From Bacteroidales bacterium (GTDB lineage: Bacteria > Bacteroidota > Bacteroidia > Bacteroidales > Dysgonomonadaceae), in NCBI GenBank assembly GCA_012798745.1, contig JAAZMQ010000206.1:1-12735 (forward strand): a stretch of 12,735 nt of DNA. The letters are read 5' to 3'. Below the pieces are notes generated by a model, which saw only the letters and a program-made list of their open reading frames with translations, ran no database searches and was not told where the DNA came from. Position 1 is the first letter of the stretch, and every line of letters begins with the position of its first letter. Positions 1-8,180 of the stretch are shown here, in pieces. Position numbers and translations under genes: made by a program.

Positions 1-3000
1 CGCTATAAAACCATGAAAGGATTCCTTGTAAACCGAAAAGCCGGATGGGACACCCACGGTTTGCCTGTAGAACTGGGGGTAGAAAAAATGTTAGGTATTA
101 CCAAAGAAGATATCGGAAAAAAAATTTCAGTAGAAGAATTCAATGCTACCTGTAAGAGGGAGGTAATGAAATATACCAAAGAATGGGAAGATCTTACCCG
201 AAAAATGGGTTATTGGGTAGACATGAAAAATCCGTACATCACATACGATAACCGTTACATCGAAACTCTTTGGTATTTACTCAAAGATTTATATGACAAG
301 GGGCATCTCTACAAAGGGTATACCATTCAACCTTATTCTCCGGCTGCCGGAACGGGCCTGAGTACGCATGAATTGAATCAACCCGGTTGCTATCGTGATG
401 TAAAAGATACGACGTGCACGGCACAATTCAAGATTAAAGATCCATTCCCTGAAATGGCACAATTCGGCGACCCTTTTTTCTTGGCATGGACTACAACGCC
501 GTGGACTTTGCCGTCGAACGTATTACTGGCCGTCAACCCTGATATTGAATATGCAGCAGTACAAACCTATAATCCCTATACCGGGAAACCCATGACTGCT
601 GTACTTGCAAAAGATAGGATACCTGTTTATTTTCCCGATAAAAACAAAAATTTATCACTGGGAGATTATAAACCCGGCGATAAAAATATCCCTTTCAAGG
701 TATTGGAGAAAACATGGAAAGGATCAGAGCTTGCAGGAATGCATTACGAACAACTTATTCCGTGGGTAAAAGCTTCCGATAATGCATTCCGGGTAGTTAC
801 GGCAGATTTCGTTACTACAGAGGAGGGTACCGGTATCGTGCATATTGCTCCCACATTTGGTGCAGACGATGCCAGAATTGGAAAAGAATACAATGTGCCG
901 GGATTAATGTTAAAGGATAAAGACGGCAACCTCCGCCCGATGGTCGATTTAACGGGAAAATATTTCAGATTGGAGGATCTCGATCCCGATTTTGTAAAAG
1001 ATAACGTTAATGTCGAGTTATATAGCGAATTCGCAGGACGATATGTAAAAAACGAGTACGACGAAACACTTACGGAAGACGCTCCTACTCTTGATATCGA
1101 TCTTTGTGTTATGCTTAAACAGCAAAACAAAGCATTTCGTATCGAGAGGCAAGTGCACCCATATCCACACTGTTGGCGTACCGATAAACCTGTCTTGTAT
1201 TATCCCTTAGACAGTTGGTTTATTCGCACAACAGCTTGCAAAGAGCGAATGATCGAACTCAACAAAACAATTAATTGGAAGCCGGCTTCAACCGGTACGG
1301 GACGTTTTGGAAAATGGCTCGAAAACCTACAGGATTGGAATCTGAGTCGCAGTCGTTATTGGGGAACACCTTTGCCTATCTGGCGTACGGAAGACGGGAA
1401 AGAAGAAAAGTGCATCGGATTGATTGAAGAATTGTTTAGTGAAATGCAAAAGGCATTGGATGCAGGTGTGATGAAGGAAATCCCTTGGAAGGATCTTGAC
1501 CTGAAAAATTGCAAGGAAATACCTTATGACAACATCGACCTGCATCGTCCGTATGTGGATAATATCATTTTGGTATCCGATAGTGGAAAACCCATGAAGC
1601 GTGAAACTGATCTCATCGATGTATGGTTCGATTCAGGAGCAATGCCGTTTGGTCAGGTTTTCTATCCTCACATTTCAGAAGAAGAATTCCGGAAAGTCTA
1701 TCCGGCCGATTTTATAGCTGAAGGGGTGGATCAAACCCGTGGTTGGTTCTTTACACTTCATGCCATTTCTACAATGGTAAAAGATAGTGTTGCGTTTAAA
1801 AACGTAATTGCTAACGGATTAGTACTTGACAAAAACGGGAACAAGATGTCGAAACGATTGGGTAATGCTGTGGATCCTTTTGAAACAATTGAGAAATACG
1901 GTTCCGATCCACTACGTTGGTACATGATAACCAATGCATCACCTTGGGAAAATCTGAAATTCGACATCGAAGGTGTGGGAGAAGCGTGTCGAAAATTTTT
2001 TGGAACACTCTATAACACCTATTCCTTCTTTGCTCTATATGCCAATGTGGACGATTTTTATAATCAATATCCCCCAATTCCCATTGAGCAACGTCCCGAA
2101 ATCGATCGCTGGATTATTTCCGAGCTGAATACGCTTATCAAAGAAGTAGATGAAGATTTTGAAACCTATGAACCTACCAAAGCCGGACGTGCAATTACCG
2201 ATTTCGTAATCGATAACCTCAGCAATTGGTACGTTCGCCTTAATCGCAAACGTTTCTGGGGAGGAGGAATGACCGACGACAAACTTTCGGCTTATCAAAC
2301 GCTCTATCAATGTCTGATTACCGTAGCTAAACTTATGGCGCCTATTGCTCCATTTTATGCCGATAAGTTGTATCTGGATTTGATAACGGCAACAGGGAGC
2401 GAGAATTTTGAATCGGTACATTTGGCCGATTTCCCCAAAGCCGATGAAAATCATATCGACAAAAAACTGGAAGAACAAATGTACTTGGCAAAGGTAACCT
2501 CGTCCATTGTGCTATCCTTACGCCGGAAAGTAAACATCAAGGTACGCCAACCCTTATCCCAAATCATAATCCCCACGGTGGACAAAACGCAAAAACAAAA
2601 TATCGAAGCCATAAAATCGCTTATTCTGAACGAAGTAAACGTAAAAGAACTGAATTTTGCAGATTCTACCACCGATATGTTGGTAAAAAGAGTAAAACCC
2701 GATTTCAAAAAGCTCGGCCCCCGTTACGGAAAGATCATGAAACGACTCGTGCCAATTCTTCAAGAAATATCGCAAGACGATATCAACACACTTGAAAAAG
2801 GCGGTATACTGACATTCAACTTAAATGGTCAACAAATTGAAATACGAAGAGATGATGTGGAAATAATTTCCGAAGACATCCCCGGTTGGCTGGTGGGTAC
2901 AGCCGACAAAATTACGGTCGGGTTGGACATCACTATTACTGATCAATTGCGAAAAGAAGGAATTGCGCGCGAATTGGTAAATCGGATTCAAAACCTTCGA

Positions 3001-3204
3001 AAAGCAAAGGATTTTGAGATCACAGATAGAATATCGGTTGAAATATCGACAAATCCGATGTTTGACGAAGCTATCCGAGAAAATGCGGAATACATTAAAT
3101 CGCAAGTATTGGCAAATAACATCCTTTTATCATCTAAAAACTTAGAAGATGAAATAGAAATCGACGGTCAAACATTAACCATTACTATCAAGAAGATCAA
3201 TTGA
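1..3204 (+). CDS. ileS: isoleucyl-tRNA synthetase, type 2 (5' end missing)
   Basis: Cytoplasmic class I aminoacyl-tRNA synthetase that charges tRNA-Ile with isoleucine. The reading frame is open from base 1, so the true start and the HIGH-like ATP motif lie upstream; the ATG at 13 is internal (it follows RYKT). Visible landmarks are GWDTHGLPVE near the left edge, the editing-domain threonine-rich motif TTTPWTLPSN (about 490-519), the editing motif GTGIVHIAP (about 826-855), the DQTRGWFF segment (about 1729), the catalytic loop KMSKR at 1843-1857, and the anticodon-binding motif NWYVRLNRKRFW (about 2224-2259). The C-terminus carries a long DUF5915-like tail rather than the cysteine zinc module of the E. 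coli enzyme. GWDTHGLPVE, KMSKRLGN and a visible length of 1067 residues point to the eukaryote-like IleS2 class, usual in Bacteroidota. Identification is secure. Confidence 0.97.
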   Translation, partial: RYKTMKGFLVNRKAGWDTHGLPVELGVEKMLGITKEDIGKKISVEEFNATCKREVMKYTKEWEDLTRKMGYWVDMKNPYITYDNRYIETLWYLLKDLYDKGHLYKGYTIQPYSPAAGTGLSTHELNQPGCYRDVKDTTCTAQFKIKDPFPEMAQFGDPFFLAWTTTPWTLPSNVLLAVNPDIEYAAVQTYNPYTGKPMTAVLAKDRIPVYFPDKNKNLSLGDYKPGDKNIPFKVLEKTWKGSELAGMHYEQLIPWVKASDNAFRVVTADFVTTEEGTGIVHIAPTFGADDARIGKEYNVPGLMLKDKDGNLRPMVDLTGKYFRLEDLDPDFVKDNVNVELYSEFAGRYVKNEYDETLTEDAPTLDIDLCVMLKQQNKAFRIERQVHPYPHCWRTDKPVLYYPLDSWFIRTTACKERMIELNKTINWKPASTGTGRFGKWLENLQDWNLSRSRYWGTPLPIWRTEDGKEEKCIGLIEELFSEMQKALDAGVMKEIPWKDLDLKNCKEIPYDNIDLHRPYVDNIILVSDSGKPMKRETDLIDVWFDSGAMPFGQVFYPHISEEEFRKVYPADFIAEGVDQTRGWFFTLHAISTMVKDSVAFKNVIANGLVLDKNGNKMSKRLGNAVDPFETIEKYGSDPLRWYMITNASPWENLKFDIEGVGEACRKFFGTLYNTYSFFALYANVDDFYNQYPPIPIEQRPEIDRWIISELNTLIKEVDEDFETYEPTKAGRAITDFVIDNLSNWYVRLNRKRFWGGGMTDDKLSAYQTLYQCLITVAKLMAPIAPFYADKLYLDLITATGSENFESVHLADFPKADENHIDKKLEEQMYLAKVTSSIVLSLRRKVNIKVRQPLSQIIIPTVDKTQKQNIEAIKSLILNEVNVKELNFADSTTDMLVKRVKPDFKKLGPRYGKIMKRLVPILQEISQDDINTLEKGGILTFNLNGQQIEIRRDDVEIISEDIPGWLVGTADKITVGLDITITDQLRKEGIARELVNRIQNLRKAKDFEITDRISVEISTNPMFDEAIRENAEYIKSQVLANNILLSSKNLEDEIEIDGQTLTITIKKIN

Positions 3205-3212
3205 AAATTGAT
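3196..3212. repeat. 7-bp inverted repeat across the ileS stop codon
   Basis: ATCAATT (3196-3202) and AATTGAT (3206-3212) are perfect reverse complements around a 3-nt GAA spacer. The repeat covers the last codons and TGA stop of ileS and the proposed -33 element of the next gene. It is AT-rich and has no T-run after it, so it is weak as an intrinsic terminator; it could equally be an operator or chance. Confidence 0.4.
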
Positions 3213-3230
3213 AGTTTATGTGTATATTTG
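3200..3230 (+). promoter_or_regulatory. Bacteroidota-type promoter for the TraR/DksA gene
   Basis: TATATTTG at 3223-3230 matches the phylum's -7 consensus TAnnTTTG exactly. An ATTG at 3200-3203 lies 19 nt upstream, at the right distance for the -33 TTG element. Transcription would start near 3237 and leave a leader of roughly 75 nt before the ATG at 3311. The -33 part overlaps the ileS stop codon. The call rests on motif and spacing only. Confidence 0.6.
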
Positions 3231-3310
3231 AACAAAATTCTTTAAGAATACGTTAGAATACCATCATTGGACAAAAAAATAGTAGAAAAACAGAAAAAAG
3301 AGAGGAAGCT

Positions 3311-3694
3311 ATGAGCGAAAAAACAAGATATTCGGAAGAGGAGCTAGAAGAATTCCGAATCCTAATAAACGAAAAATTAGAGCAGGCAAAACGCGAATAC
3401 GAAATGCTACGTGCAACAGTTATGAATGCTGACGGCAACGATACGACAGACACTTCTCCAACATTCAAAATTCTAGAAGAAGGAGCATCCACATTATCAA
3501 AAGAAGAAGCCGGAAGATTAGCACAACGTCAATTGAAATTTATTCAAAATCTTCAAGCTGCCCTCATACGTATTGAGAACGGAACATACGGAATTTGCCG
3601 CGAAACAGGAAAACTTATTCCAAAAGAACGTCTTCGTGCCGTACCTCATGCTACACTTAGCATAGAAGCAAAAAAAGCCAGAAATAAAAAATAA
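3311..3694 (+). CDS. TraR/DksA family transcriptional regulator
   Basis: A 127-residue protein of the TraR/DksA family, whose members bind RNA polymerase through its secondary channel and, with (p)ppGpp in the case of DksA, adjust transcription during starvation. Residues about 8-38 and 62-90 would form the two arms of a coiled coil. The tip carries D44-T-T-D47-T-S, which resembles the functional DxxDxA tip of DksA. The C-terminal zinc-finger region YGICRETGKLIPKERL keeps only one cysteine (C96) of the four in classical members; this reduced form appears common in Bacteroidota. ATG 3311 is the only good start, since the upstream in-frame stretch back to the stop at 3254 has no ATG, GTG or TTG; GAGGAAG lies very close to it. 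It follows ileS and precedes lspA. Whether it acts as a true DksA equivalent is inferred. Confidence 0.9.
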   Translation: MSEKTRYSEEELEEFRILINEKLEQAKREYEMLRATVMNADGNDTTDTSPTFKILEEGASTLSKEEAGRLAQRQLKFIQNLQAALIRIENGTYGICRETGKLIPKERLRAVPHATLSIEAKKARNKK

Positions 3695-3757
3695 ATAATG
3701 GACATTTTCCATATTAATCGATCCATCACAAGGGAAGGAAAATTTTCCCCTTCTCTG

Positions 3758-3800
3758 AAAGGAGATTTATATGGGACAATTATCTCCAAATGAAAAATAA
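3758..3800 (+). other. candidate 9-codon leader ORF with strong RBS, overlapping the lspA start
   Basis: AAAGGAGA at 3758-3765 is one of only two strong Shine-Dalgarno matches at proper spacing in the window. It is ideally placed (5-nt spacer) for an ATG at 3771, which opens a nine-codon frame, MGQLSPNEK, ending in TAA at 3798-3800. The lspA ATG at 3790 lies inside this frame in another phase, so termination would occur a few bases past the lspA start, a layout suited to translational coupling. Relative to lspA the Shine-Dalgarno is 24 nt away, too far for direct use. Translation of the mini-ORF is inferred. Confidence 0.4.
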
Positions 3801-4473
3801 AATACCCAAAAGCCTTATAGCCATATTGGTCGTTTTTTTGGTTCTCTTTATCGACCAGCTCACAAAAATATGGGTAAAGACACACATGGGGCTTTATGAT
3901 TCAATTAATATAACCCCATGGTTCAAAATTTATTTTGTGGAAAATAACGGCATGGCTTTCGGAATAGAAGCTGTAGGGAAATTATTCCTTTCGGCCTTTC
4001 GAATTATTGCCGTTATCGCGATCATTATTTATTTGAACAAACTTATCAAGCAAGACTACAAAACAGGATACATTGTTTGCATATCACTTATACTGGCAGG
4101 CGCTTCGGGAAACATTATAGACAGTGTATTTTACGGCGCTATTTTTGAAGCCAGTTACCCTGGTCATGTCGCTTCATTTGTCCCTTTTGGTGAAGGGTAT
4201 GCACCTTTGCTGCACGGCAAAGTGGTAGACATGCTCTATTTCCCTATTATCGAAACTACAATCCCCGATTGGATACCTCTAGTAGGGGGAAAAGAGATAT
4301 TGTTTTTTCGTTTCATTTTTAATATTGCCGATGCATCTATCACGATTGGCGTAATCATATTATTACTGTTTTATCGCAAAACATTATCTTACTCTCTTTT
4401 ATCGAAAAAAGAAAGAGAAAACCTTGCAAAAAAGAAACTTGCCAAAGAACAAGGGGTAAACAGTGAAGCATAA
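3790..4473 (+). CDS. lspA: lipoprotein signal peptidase (signal peptidase II)
   Basis: Inner-membrane aspartyl protease that cleaves the signal peptide of diacylglyceryl-modified prolipoproteins just before the lipidated cysteine. The 227-residue protein has hydrophobic segments at about 9-28, 64-83, 93-110 and 170-196, and the family motifs DQLTKIWV (22-29), FVENNGMAFG (49-58), GNIIDSVFYG with catalytic D111, and FRFIFNIADAS with catalytic D181. The 70-residue separation of the two aspartates is much longer than in E. coli; the extra segment at about 117-168 (containing HGKVVDMLYFP) is common in Bacteroidota. The tail is lysine-rich. No in-frame ATG exists upstream of 3790, and its AAATGAAAAAT context suits Bacteroidota initiation. 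It overlaps the next gene by 11 nt. I see no promoter in the 95-nt gap, so it is probably co-transcribed with the TraR/DksA gene. Confidence 0.96.
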   Translation: MKNKIPKSLIAILVVFLVLFIDQLTKIWVKTHMGLYDSINITPWFKIYFVENNGMAFGIEAVGKLFLSAFRIIAVIAIIIYLNKLIKQDYKTGYIVCISLILAGASGNIIDSVFYGAIFEASYPGHVASFVPFGEGYAPLLHGKVVDMLYFPIIETTIPDWIPLVGGKEILFFRFIFNIADASITIGVIILLLFYRKTLSYSLLSKKERENLAKKKLAKEQGVNSEA

Positions 4474-5275
4474 AGTTTTCGCATATGTATTTTTCATCAC
4501 GGCATCAGCCATGCTTATCTCTTTTTGCAGCCGACCTAAAGAAGTGCTGAGCAAAAAAGAGATGGAAAAGCTCTTGTATGATATCTATATCGCCGAAGCA
4601 CTGATAGAAAATGATTATGCAACATTCGATACCCCTGAAAAAAAAGAGGCTTTTATACAACAGGTTTTCCGCAAGTACGGGGTTACTGAAGCACAATGGG
4701 ACACATCACTTTCTTGGTACGCCGATCATATTGATATTTACCTTAAAATAAACGATTCAGTAAAGTCACGCATCTTACGCCAACAAAAAGATATTGAACG
4801 GCAAATAGCTCAACAACGTTCCCTCGAACAAGAAATGAAAAGAAAAAATCAATCCCCTTCTTATATTCCTCAATTATATGTTTTTGACTTCATGGGGAGA
4901 GGAGACGGCTTTTCTTTCCGACTGGATACGGCAGAAATTTCCAGACAAATTAATCAAAACAATTTTGACTTCCGTTTTGACGTTATCGGGCTATCGCAAC
5001 AAAACCTGCCTAAGCTAACCTCAATGCTTATCCTTGAATATAGCGATACGATCATATATAGAACCAAATCTATCACTGCCAACCAAACCTATTCGATGAG
5101 CGCATCAAAATACCTACCGAATGACACGCTACACCAATTGTCTGGCTTTATTCATTTACAAGACAAAATAAACCTGTTCAAGGGGATTCAAATTTATAAC
5201 ATATCTCTTGGAAAAAAAGACAATGCCCAACAGACAACCAAATCTCTCTCACATCACGAATCAAATAAACAATAA
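4463..5275 (+). CDS. DUF4296 domain-containing putative lipoprotein
   Basis: A 270-residue envelope protein of unknown function. It starts with GTG at 4463, inside the last codons of lspA, with AAGGGG at 4451-4456 six bases upstream. Residues 1-21 are a basic, hydrophobic signal sequence ending in LISF before C22, the likely lipidated cysteine; Phe at -1 is not a standard lipobox residue. Residues about 28-112 match the DUF4296 pattern (KEMEKLLYDIYIAEALI). A Gln/Lys/Arg-rich, probably coiled segment follows at about 103-130, then a C-terminal region of about 120 residues with alternating hydrophobic residues typical of beta structure. The overlap with lspA implies coupled expression, which fits a lipoprotein processed by that enzyme. 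The molecular role is unknown. Confidence 0.82.
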   Translation: MKHKVFAYVFFITASAMLISFCSRPKEVLSKKEMEKLLYDIYIAEALIENDYATFDTPEKKEAFIQQVFRKYGVTEAQWDTSLSWYADHIDIYLKINDSVKSRILRQQKDIERQIAQQRSLEQEMKRKNQSPSYIPQLYVFDFMGRGDGFSFRLDTAEISRQINQNNFDFRFDVIGLSQQNLPKLTSMLILEYSDTIIYRTKSITANQTYSMSASKYLPNDTLHQLSGFIHLQDKINLFKGIQIYNISLGKKDNAQQTTKSLSHHESNKQ

Positions 5276-5306
5276 CCTATAAAAATCGAGATCAAATAAA
5301 TAATAA
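5260..5306. repeat. 16-bp imperfect direct repeat upstream of ppdK
   Basis: ATCAAATAAACAATAA (5260-5275) and ATCAAATAAATAATAA (5291-5306) match at 15 of 16 positions and start 31 bp apart, about three helical turns. The first copy covers the stop codon of the DUF4296 gene; the second lies in the spacer just upstream of the proposed ppdK -7 box. It could be a paired regulator site, or a chance similarity in AT-rich DNA. Confidence 0.45.
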
Positions 5307-5310
5307 TTTA

Positions 5311-5318
5311 TACTTTTG
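5311..5318 (+). promoter_or_regulatory. -7 promoter element of ppdK
   Basis: TACTTTTG matches the Bacteroidota -7 consensus TAnnTTTG exactly and lies 48 nt before the chosen ppdK start. No TTG occurs at the expected -33 distance (about 5285-5293), so the promoter may be weak or need an activator. The call rests on the motif alone. Confidence 0.5.
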
Positions 5319-5365
5319 CATTCTTTCTATCAAAAAGAAAAACAGTACAAAATAAATTGATCAGT

Positions 5366-8107
5366 ATGCCAAATACTCAAAATCAAACAAAAAAGAGAGT
5401 TTACACCTTCGGTAACGGAGCTGCTGAAGGTCGCGCCGACATGAAAGACTTGCTCGGCGGCAAAGGAGCCAATTTGGCCGAAATGAATTTAATCGGGCTT
5501 CCTGTTCCACCCGGTTTTACCATCACTACTGAAGTATGTATTGAATATAACAAATTAGGGAAAAACCACATTGTTGAATTATTGAAACCGGAAGTCGAAA
5601 AAGGCATGGTTCACATTGAATCCATTATGGGAACTAAGTTTGGCGATATAGAAAATCCCTGTTTGGTATCGGTGCGTTCAGGCGCACGTGTTTCAATGCC
5701 GGGAATGATGGACACTGTACTCAATCTGGGAATAAACGATGATATTGTAGAAGGAATTGCAAAAAAATGGAACAACGAGCGTTTCGCTTGGGATTCTTAT
5801 CGTCGGTTTATACAAATGTATGGAGATGTGGTACTTGGCATGAAGCCTAAAAACAAAGAAGATATCGATCCTTTTGAAGAAATCATGGAAAAACTAAAAA
5901 CTTCCAAAGGAATTAAACAGGATACGGAATTAACCGTTGATGATCTGAAAACATTAGTCATCCAATTTAAAGAAGCCGTAAAAAAAAATACCGGGAAGGA
6001 TTTTCCTGAAGATCCATGGGAACAACTATGGGAAGCCATTATTGCCGTATTCGATAGTTGGAAAAACGAACGGGCTGTTCTTTATCGCAAGCTAAATAAT
6101 ATCCCTGAAGAGTGGGGAACTGCCGTAAACGTACAAGCTATGGTTTTCGGAAACATGGGAAATACATCGGCTACAGGTGTTGCTTTTACACGTGATCCTG
6201 CCACAGGAGAAGATATTTTCACAGGAGAGTATCTGATCAATGCACAGGGAGAAGATGTTGTAGCAGGTATCCGCACACCGTTACAGATTACACTAGAAGG
6301 TTCACGCCGATGGGCAAAATTACAAGGAATTTCGGAAGAAGAACGTGCACTAAAATATCCATCCCTTGAAGAAACGATGCCGGAATGCGCCAAAGAGCTT
6401 TTCGAGATTCAACGAAAACTTGAAGAATATTTCAAGGACATGCAGGATATTGAATTCACCATTCAACAAGGTAAACTGTGGATACTGCAAACCCGTGCAG
6501 GAAAACGTACCGGCACTGCGATGGTACGAATTGCCATTGACATGTTTCATCAGGGATATATCGATGAAAAGACTACAATCAAACGTTGCGATCCTGAAAA
6601 ACTGAATGAATTACTCCATCCTGTCTTTGATGAAGAAGCTTTAAAAAAAGCATCCATTCTCACCTATGGGCTACCCGCATCACCCGGAGCCGCAACCGGA
6701 CAAATCATCTTTCATCCTGAAGATGCAGAAAGATGGCACAAAGAAGGCAAAAAAGTAATTCTCTGCCGTATAGAAACTTCTCCGGAAGACCTCCGGGGAA
6801 TGAATGTTGCCGAAGGAATCCTTACCGCACGTGGCGGTATGACTTCGCATGCCGCAGTAGTTGCCCGCGGAATGGGTAAATGCTGTGTTTCGGCAGCTAA
6901 CGACCTGATTATCGACTATAAAACAAAAACACTTTCGGTGAAAAACCTCACCTTAAAAGAGGGTGACTGGATCTCGCTGGATGGTTCTACAGGATATGTT
7001 TACGAAGGGAAAATACCCACAAGAGAAGCCGAAATAACAGGGTATTTTGCCGAACTCATGGAGCTTTCCGACAAATATGCACGACTGAAAGTGCGCCAGA
7101 ATGCCGATACCCCACACGATGCTGCCATTGGGCTCCGCTTTGGCGCTTGCGGTATAGGACTTTGCCGCACAGAACATATGTTTTTTGAAGGGGATAAAAT
7201 CAAGAGCATGCGCGAAATGATCCTTGCGAAAGACGAAATTGGTCGCCGCAAAGCCTTGTCTAAACTATTGCCTCTCCAACGAAACGATTTTATCGAGATT
7301 TTCAGAGTTATGAACGGATTGCCGGTTACCATTCGTCTATTAGATCCTCCATTGCACGAATTCGTTCCCCATGACGAATCAGGGCAACGTGAAATGGCTA
7401 AAATCATGAATCTCTCTTATGATGAAGTGCACGCCCGTGTAAACAGCTTGCTCGAAGCAAATCCCATGCTCGGACTACGTGGTTGTCGTTTAGGAATACT
7501 TTATCCCGAAATCACTGAAATGCAAACCCGTGCTATTCTTGAAGCTGCATTGGAACTAAAGAAAAAAAGCATTGAAGTAATCCCCGAAATCATGGTCCCC
7601 CTCACTAGTATTGTAACCGAATTCGATGCTCAAAAGGCTGTAATTGAACAAACAGCAAAAATGGTGTTTGCTGAAAAAGGCGATTCAATTGATTATACAG
7701 TCGGCACAATGATTGAAGTTCCTCGTGCTGCCCTTACTGCATCCGAAATAGCAGGCAGTGCCGAATTTTTCTCATTTGGGACTAACGATCTTACTCAAAT
7801 GACATTTGGATACAGTCGCGACGACTCGGGTAAATTTTTACCCTTGTATATAGAAAAAGGCATTTTAAAGCAAGATCCTTTTGCCGTTCTCGATCAAACC
7901 GGAGTCGGGGAACTCGTTGAAATAGCAGTTGTTCGCGGACGTAAAACACGTCACAATCTCAAATGCGGCATTTGCGGTGAACATGCAGGCGAACCTATAT
8001 CGATAAAGTTTTGCCATAAAGTGGGATTAGATTATGTTTCATGTTCACCCTATCGTGTACCTATCGCTCGATTGGCAGCAGCACAAGCAGCCTTGGAAAA
8101 AGATTAA
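5366..8107 (+). CDS. ppdK: pyruvate phosphate dikinase
   Basis: Cytoplasmic enzyme that interconverts ATP, phosphate and pyruvate with AMP, PPi and phosphoenolpyruvate; in anaerobes it often runs glycolytically to make pyruvate and ATP. All three domains are present in 913 residues. The N-terminal ATP-grasp domain has LLGGKGANLAEM (29-40), SVRSGARVSMPG (about 102-113) and TGVAFTRDPATGE (about 270-282). The swivelling domain has GGMTSHAAVVARGMG with the phosphorylated H495. The C-terminal PEP/pyruvate barrel has CRTEH (600-604), GTNDLTQMTFGYSRDD (805-820) and CGICGEHAG with catalytic C870. All expected catalytic residues are in place, offset by about 40 from the shorter clostridial enzyme. ATG 5366 is preferred over the in-frame TTG at 5357, as it gives the conventional N-terminus. 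It has its own leader and seems to form a separate transcription unit. Confidence 0.98.
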   Translation: MPNTQNQTKKRVYTFGNGAAEGRADMKDLLGGKGANLAEMNLIGLPVPPGFTITTEVCIEYNKLGKNHIVELLKPEVEKGMVHIESIMGTKFGDIENPCLVSVRSGARVSMPGMMDTVLNLGINDDIVEGIAKKWNNERFAWDSYRRFIQMYGDVVLGMKPKNKEDIDPFEEIMEKLKTSKGIKQDTELTVDDLKTLVIQFKEAVKKNTGKDFPEDPWEQLWEAIIAVFDSWKNERAVLYRKLNNIPEEWGTAVNVQAMVFGNMGNTSATGVAFTRDPATGEDIFTGEYLINAQGEDVVAGIRTPLQITLEGSRRWAKLQGISEEERALKYPSLEETMPECAKELFEIQRKLEEYFKDMQDIEFTIQQGKLWILQTRAGKRTGTAMVRIAIDMFHQGYIDEKTTIKRCDPEKLNELLHPVFDEEALKKASILTYGLPASPGAATGQIIFHPEDAERWHKEGKKVILCRIETSPEDLRGMNVAEGILTARGGMTSHAAVVARGMGKCCVSAANDLIIDYKTKTLSVKNLTLKEGDWISLDGSTGYVYEGKIPTREAEITGYFAELMELSDKYARLKVRQNADTPHDAAIGLRFGACGIGLCRTEHMFFEGDKIKSMREMILAKDEIGRRKALSKLLPLQRNDFIEIFRVMNGLPVTIRLLDPPLHEFVPHDESGQREMAKIMNLSYDEVHARVNSLLEANPMLGLRGCRLGILYPEITEMQTRAILEAALELKKKSIEVIPEIMVPLTSIVTEFDAQKAVIEQTAKMVFAEKGDSIDYTVGTMIEVPRAALTASEIAGSAEFFSFGTNDLTQMTFGYSRDDSGKFLPLYIEKGILKQDPFAVLDQTGVGELVEIAVVRGRKTRHNLKCGICGEHAGEPISIKFCHKVGLDYVSCSPYRVPIARLAAAQAALEKD

Positions 8108-8136
8108 CTTTATTCACTTTTTTGACTTCAAAACGA

Positions 8137-8168
8137 TTTGGCTATTAATGATATTATCACTATTTTTA
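8137..8168 (+). promoter_or_regulatory. promoter for the SurA-like/OstA-like pair
   Basis: TTTG at 8137-8140 matches the -33 element, and TATTTTTA at 8161-8168, 20 nt further on, matches seven of eight positions of the -7 consensus TAnnTTTG. Transcription would begin near 8175, giving a short leader that ends in the Shine-Dalgarno sequence at 8181. Confidence 0.5.
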
Positions 8169-8180
8169 CATTACTATTTT

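Noticed and set aside
3698..3749. Possible terminator hairpins after the TraR/DksA gene (ATGGA/TCCAT at 3698-3712; GGGAA/TTCCC at 3732-3749)
   Set aside because: The stems are only 5 bp and no T-run follows, so neither is a convincing terminator.
5357..5365. TTG start for ppdK three codons upstream
   Set aside because: The ATG at 5366 is a stronger start and gives a normal N-terminus; neither has a Shine-Dalgarno to favour TTG.
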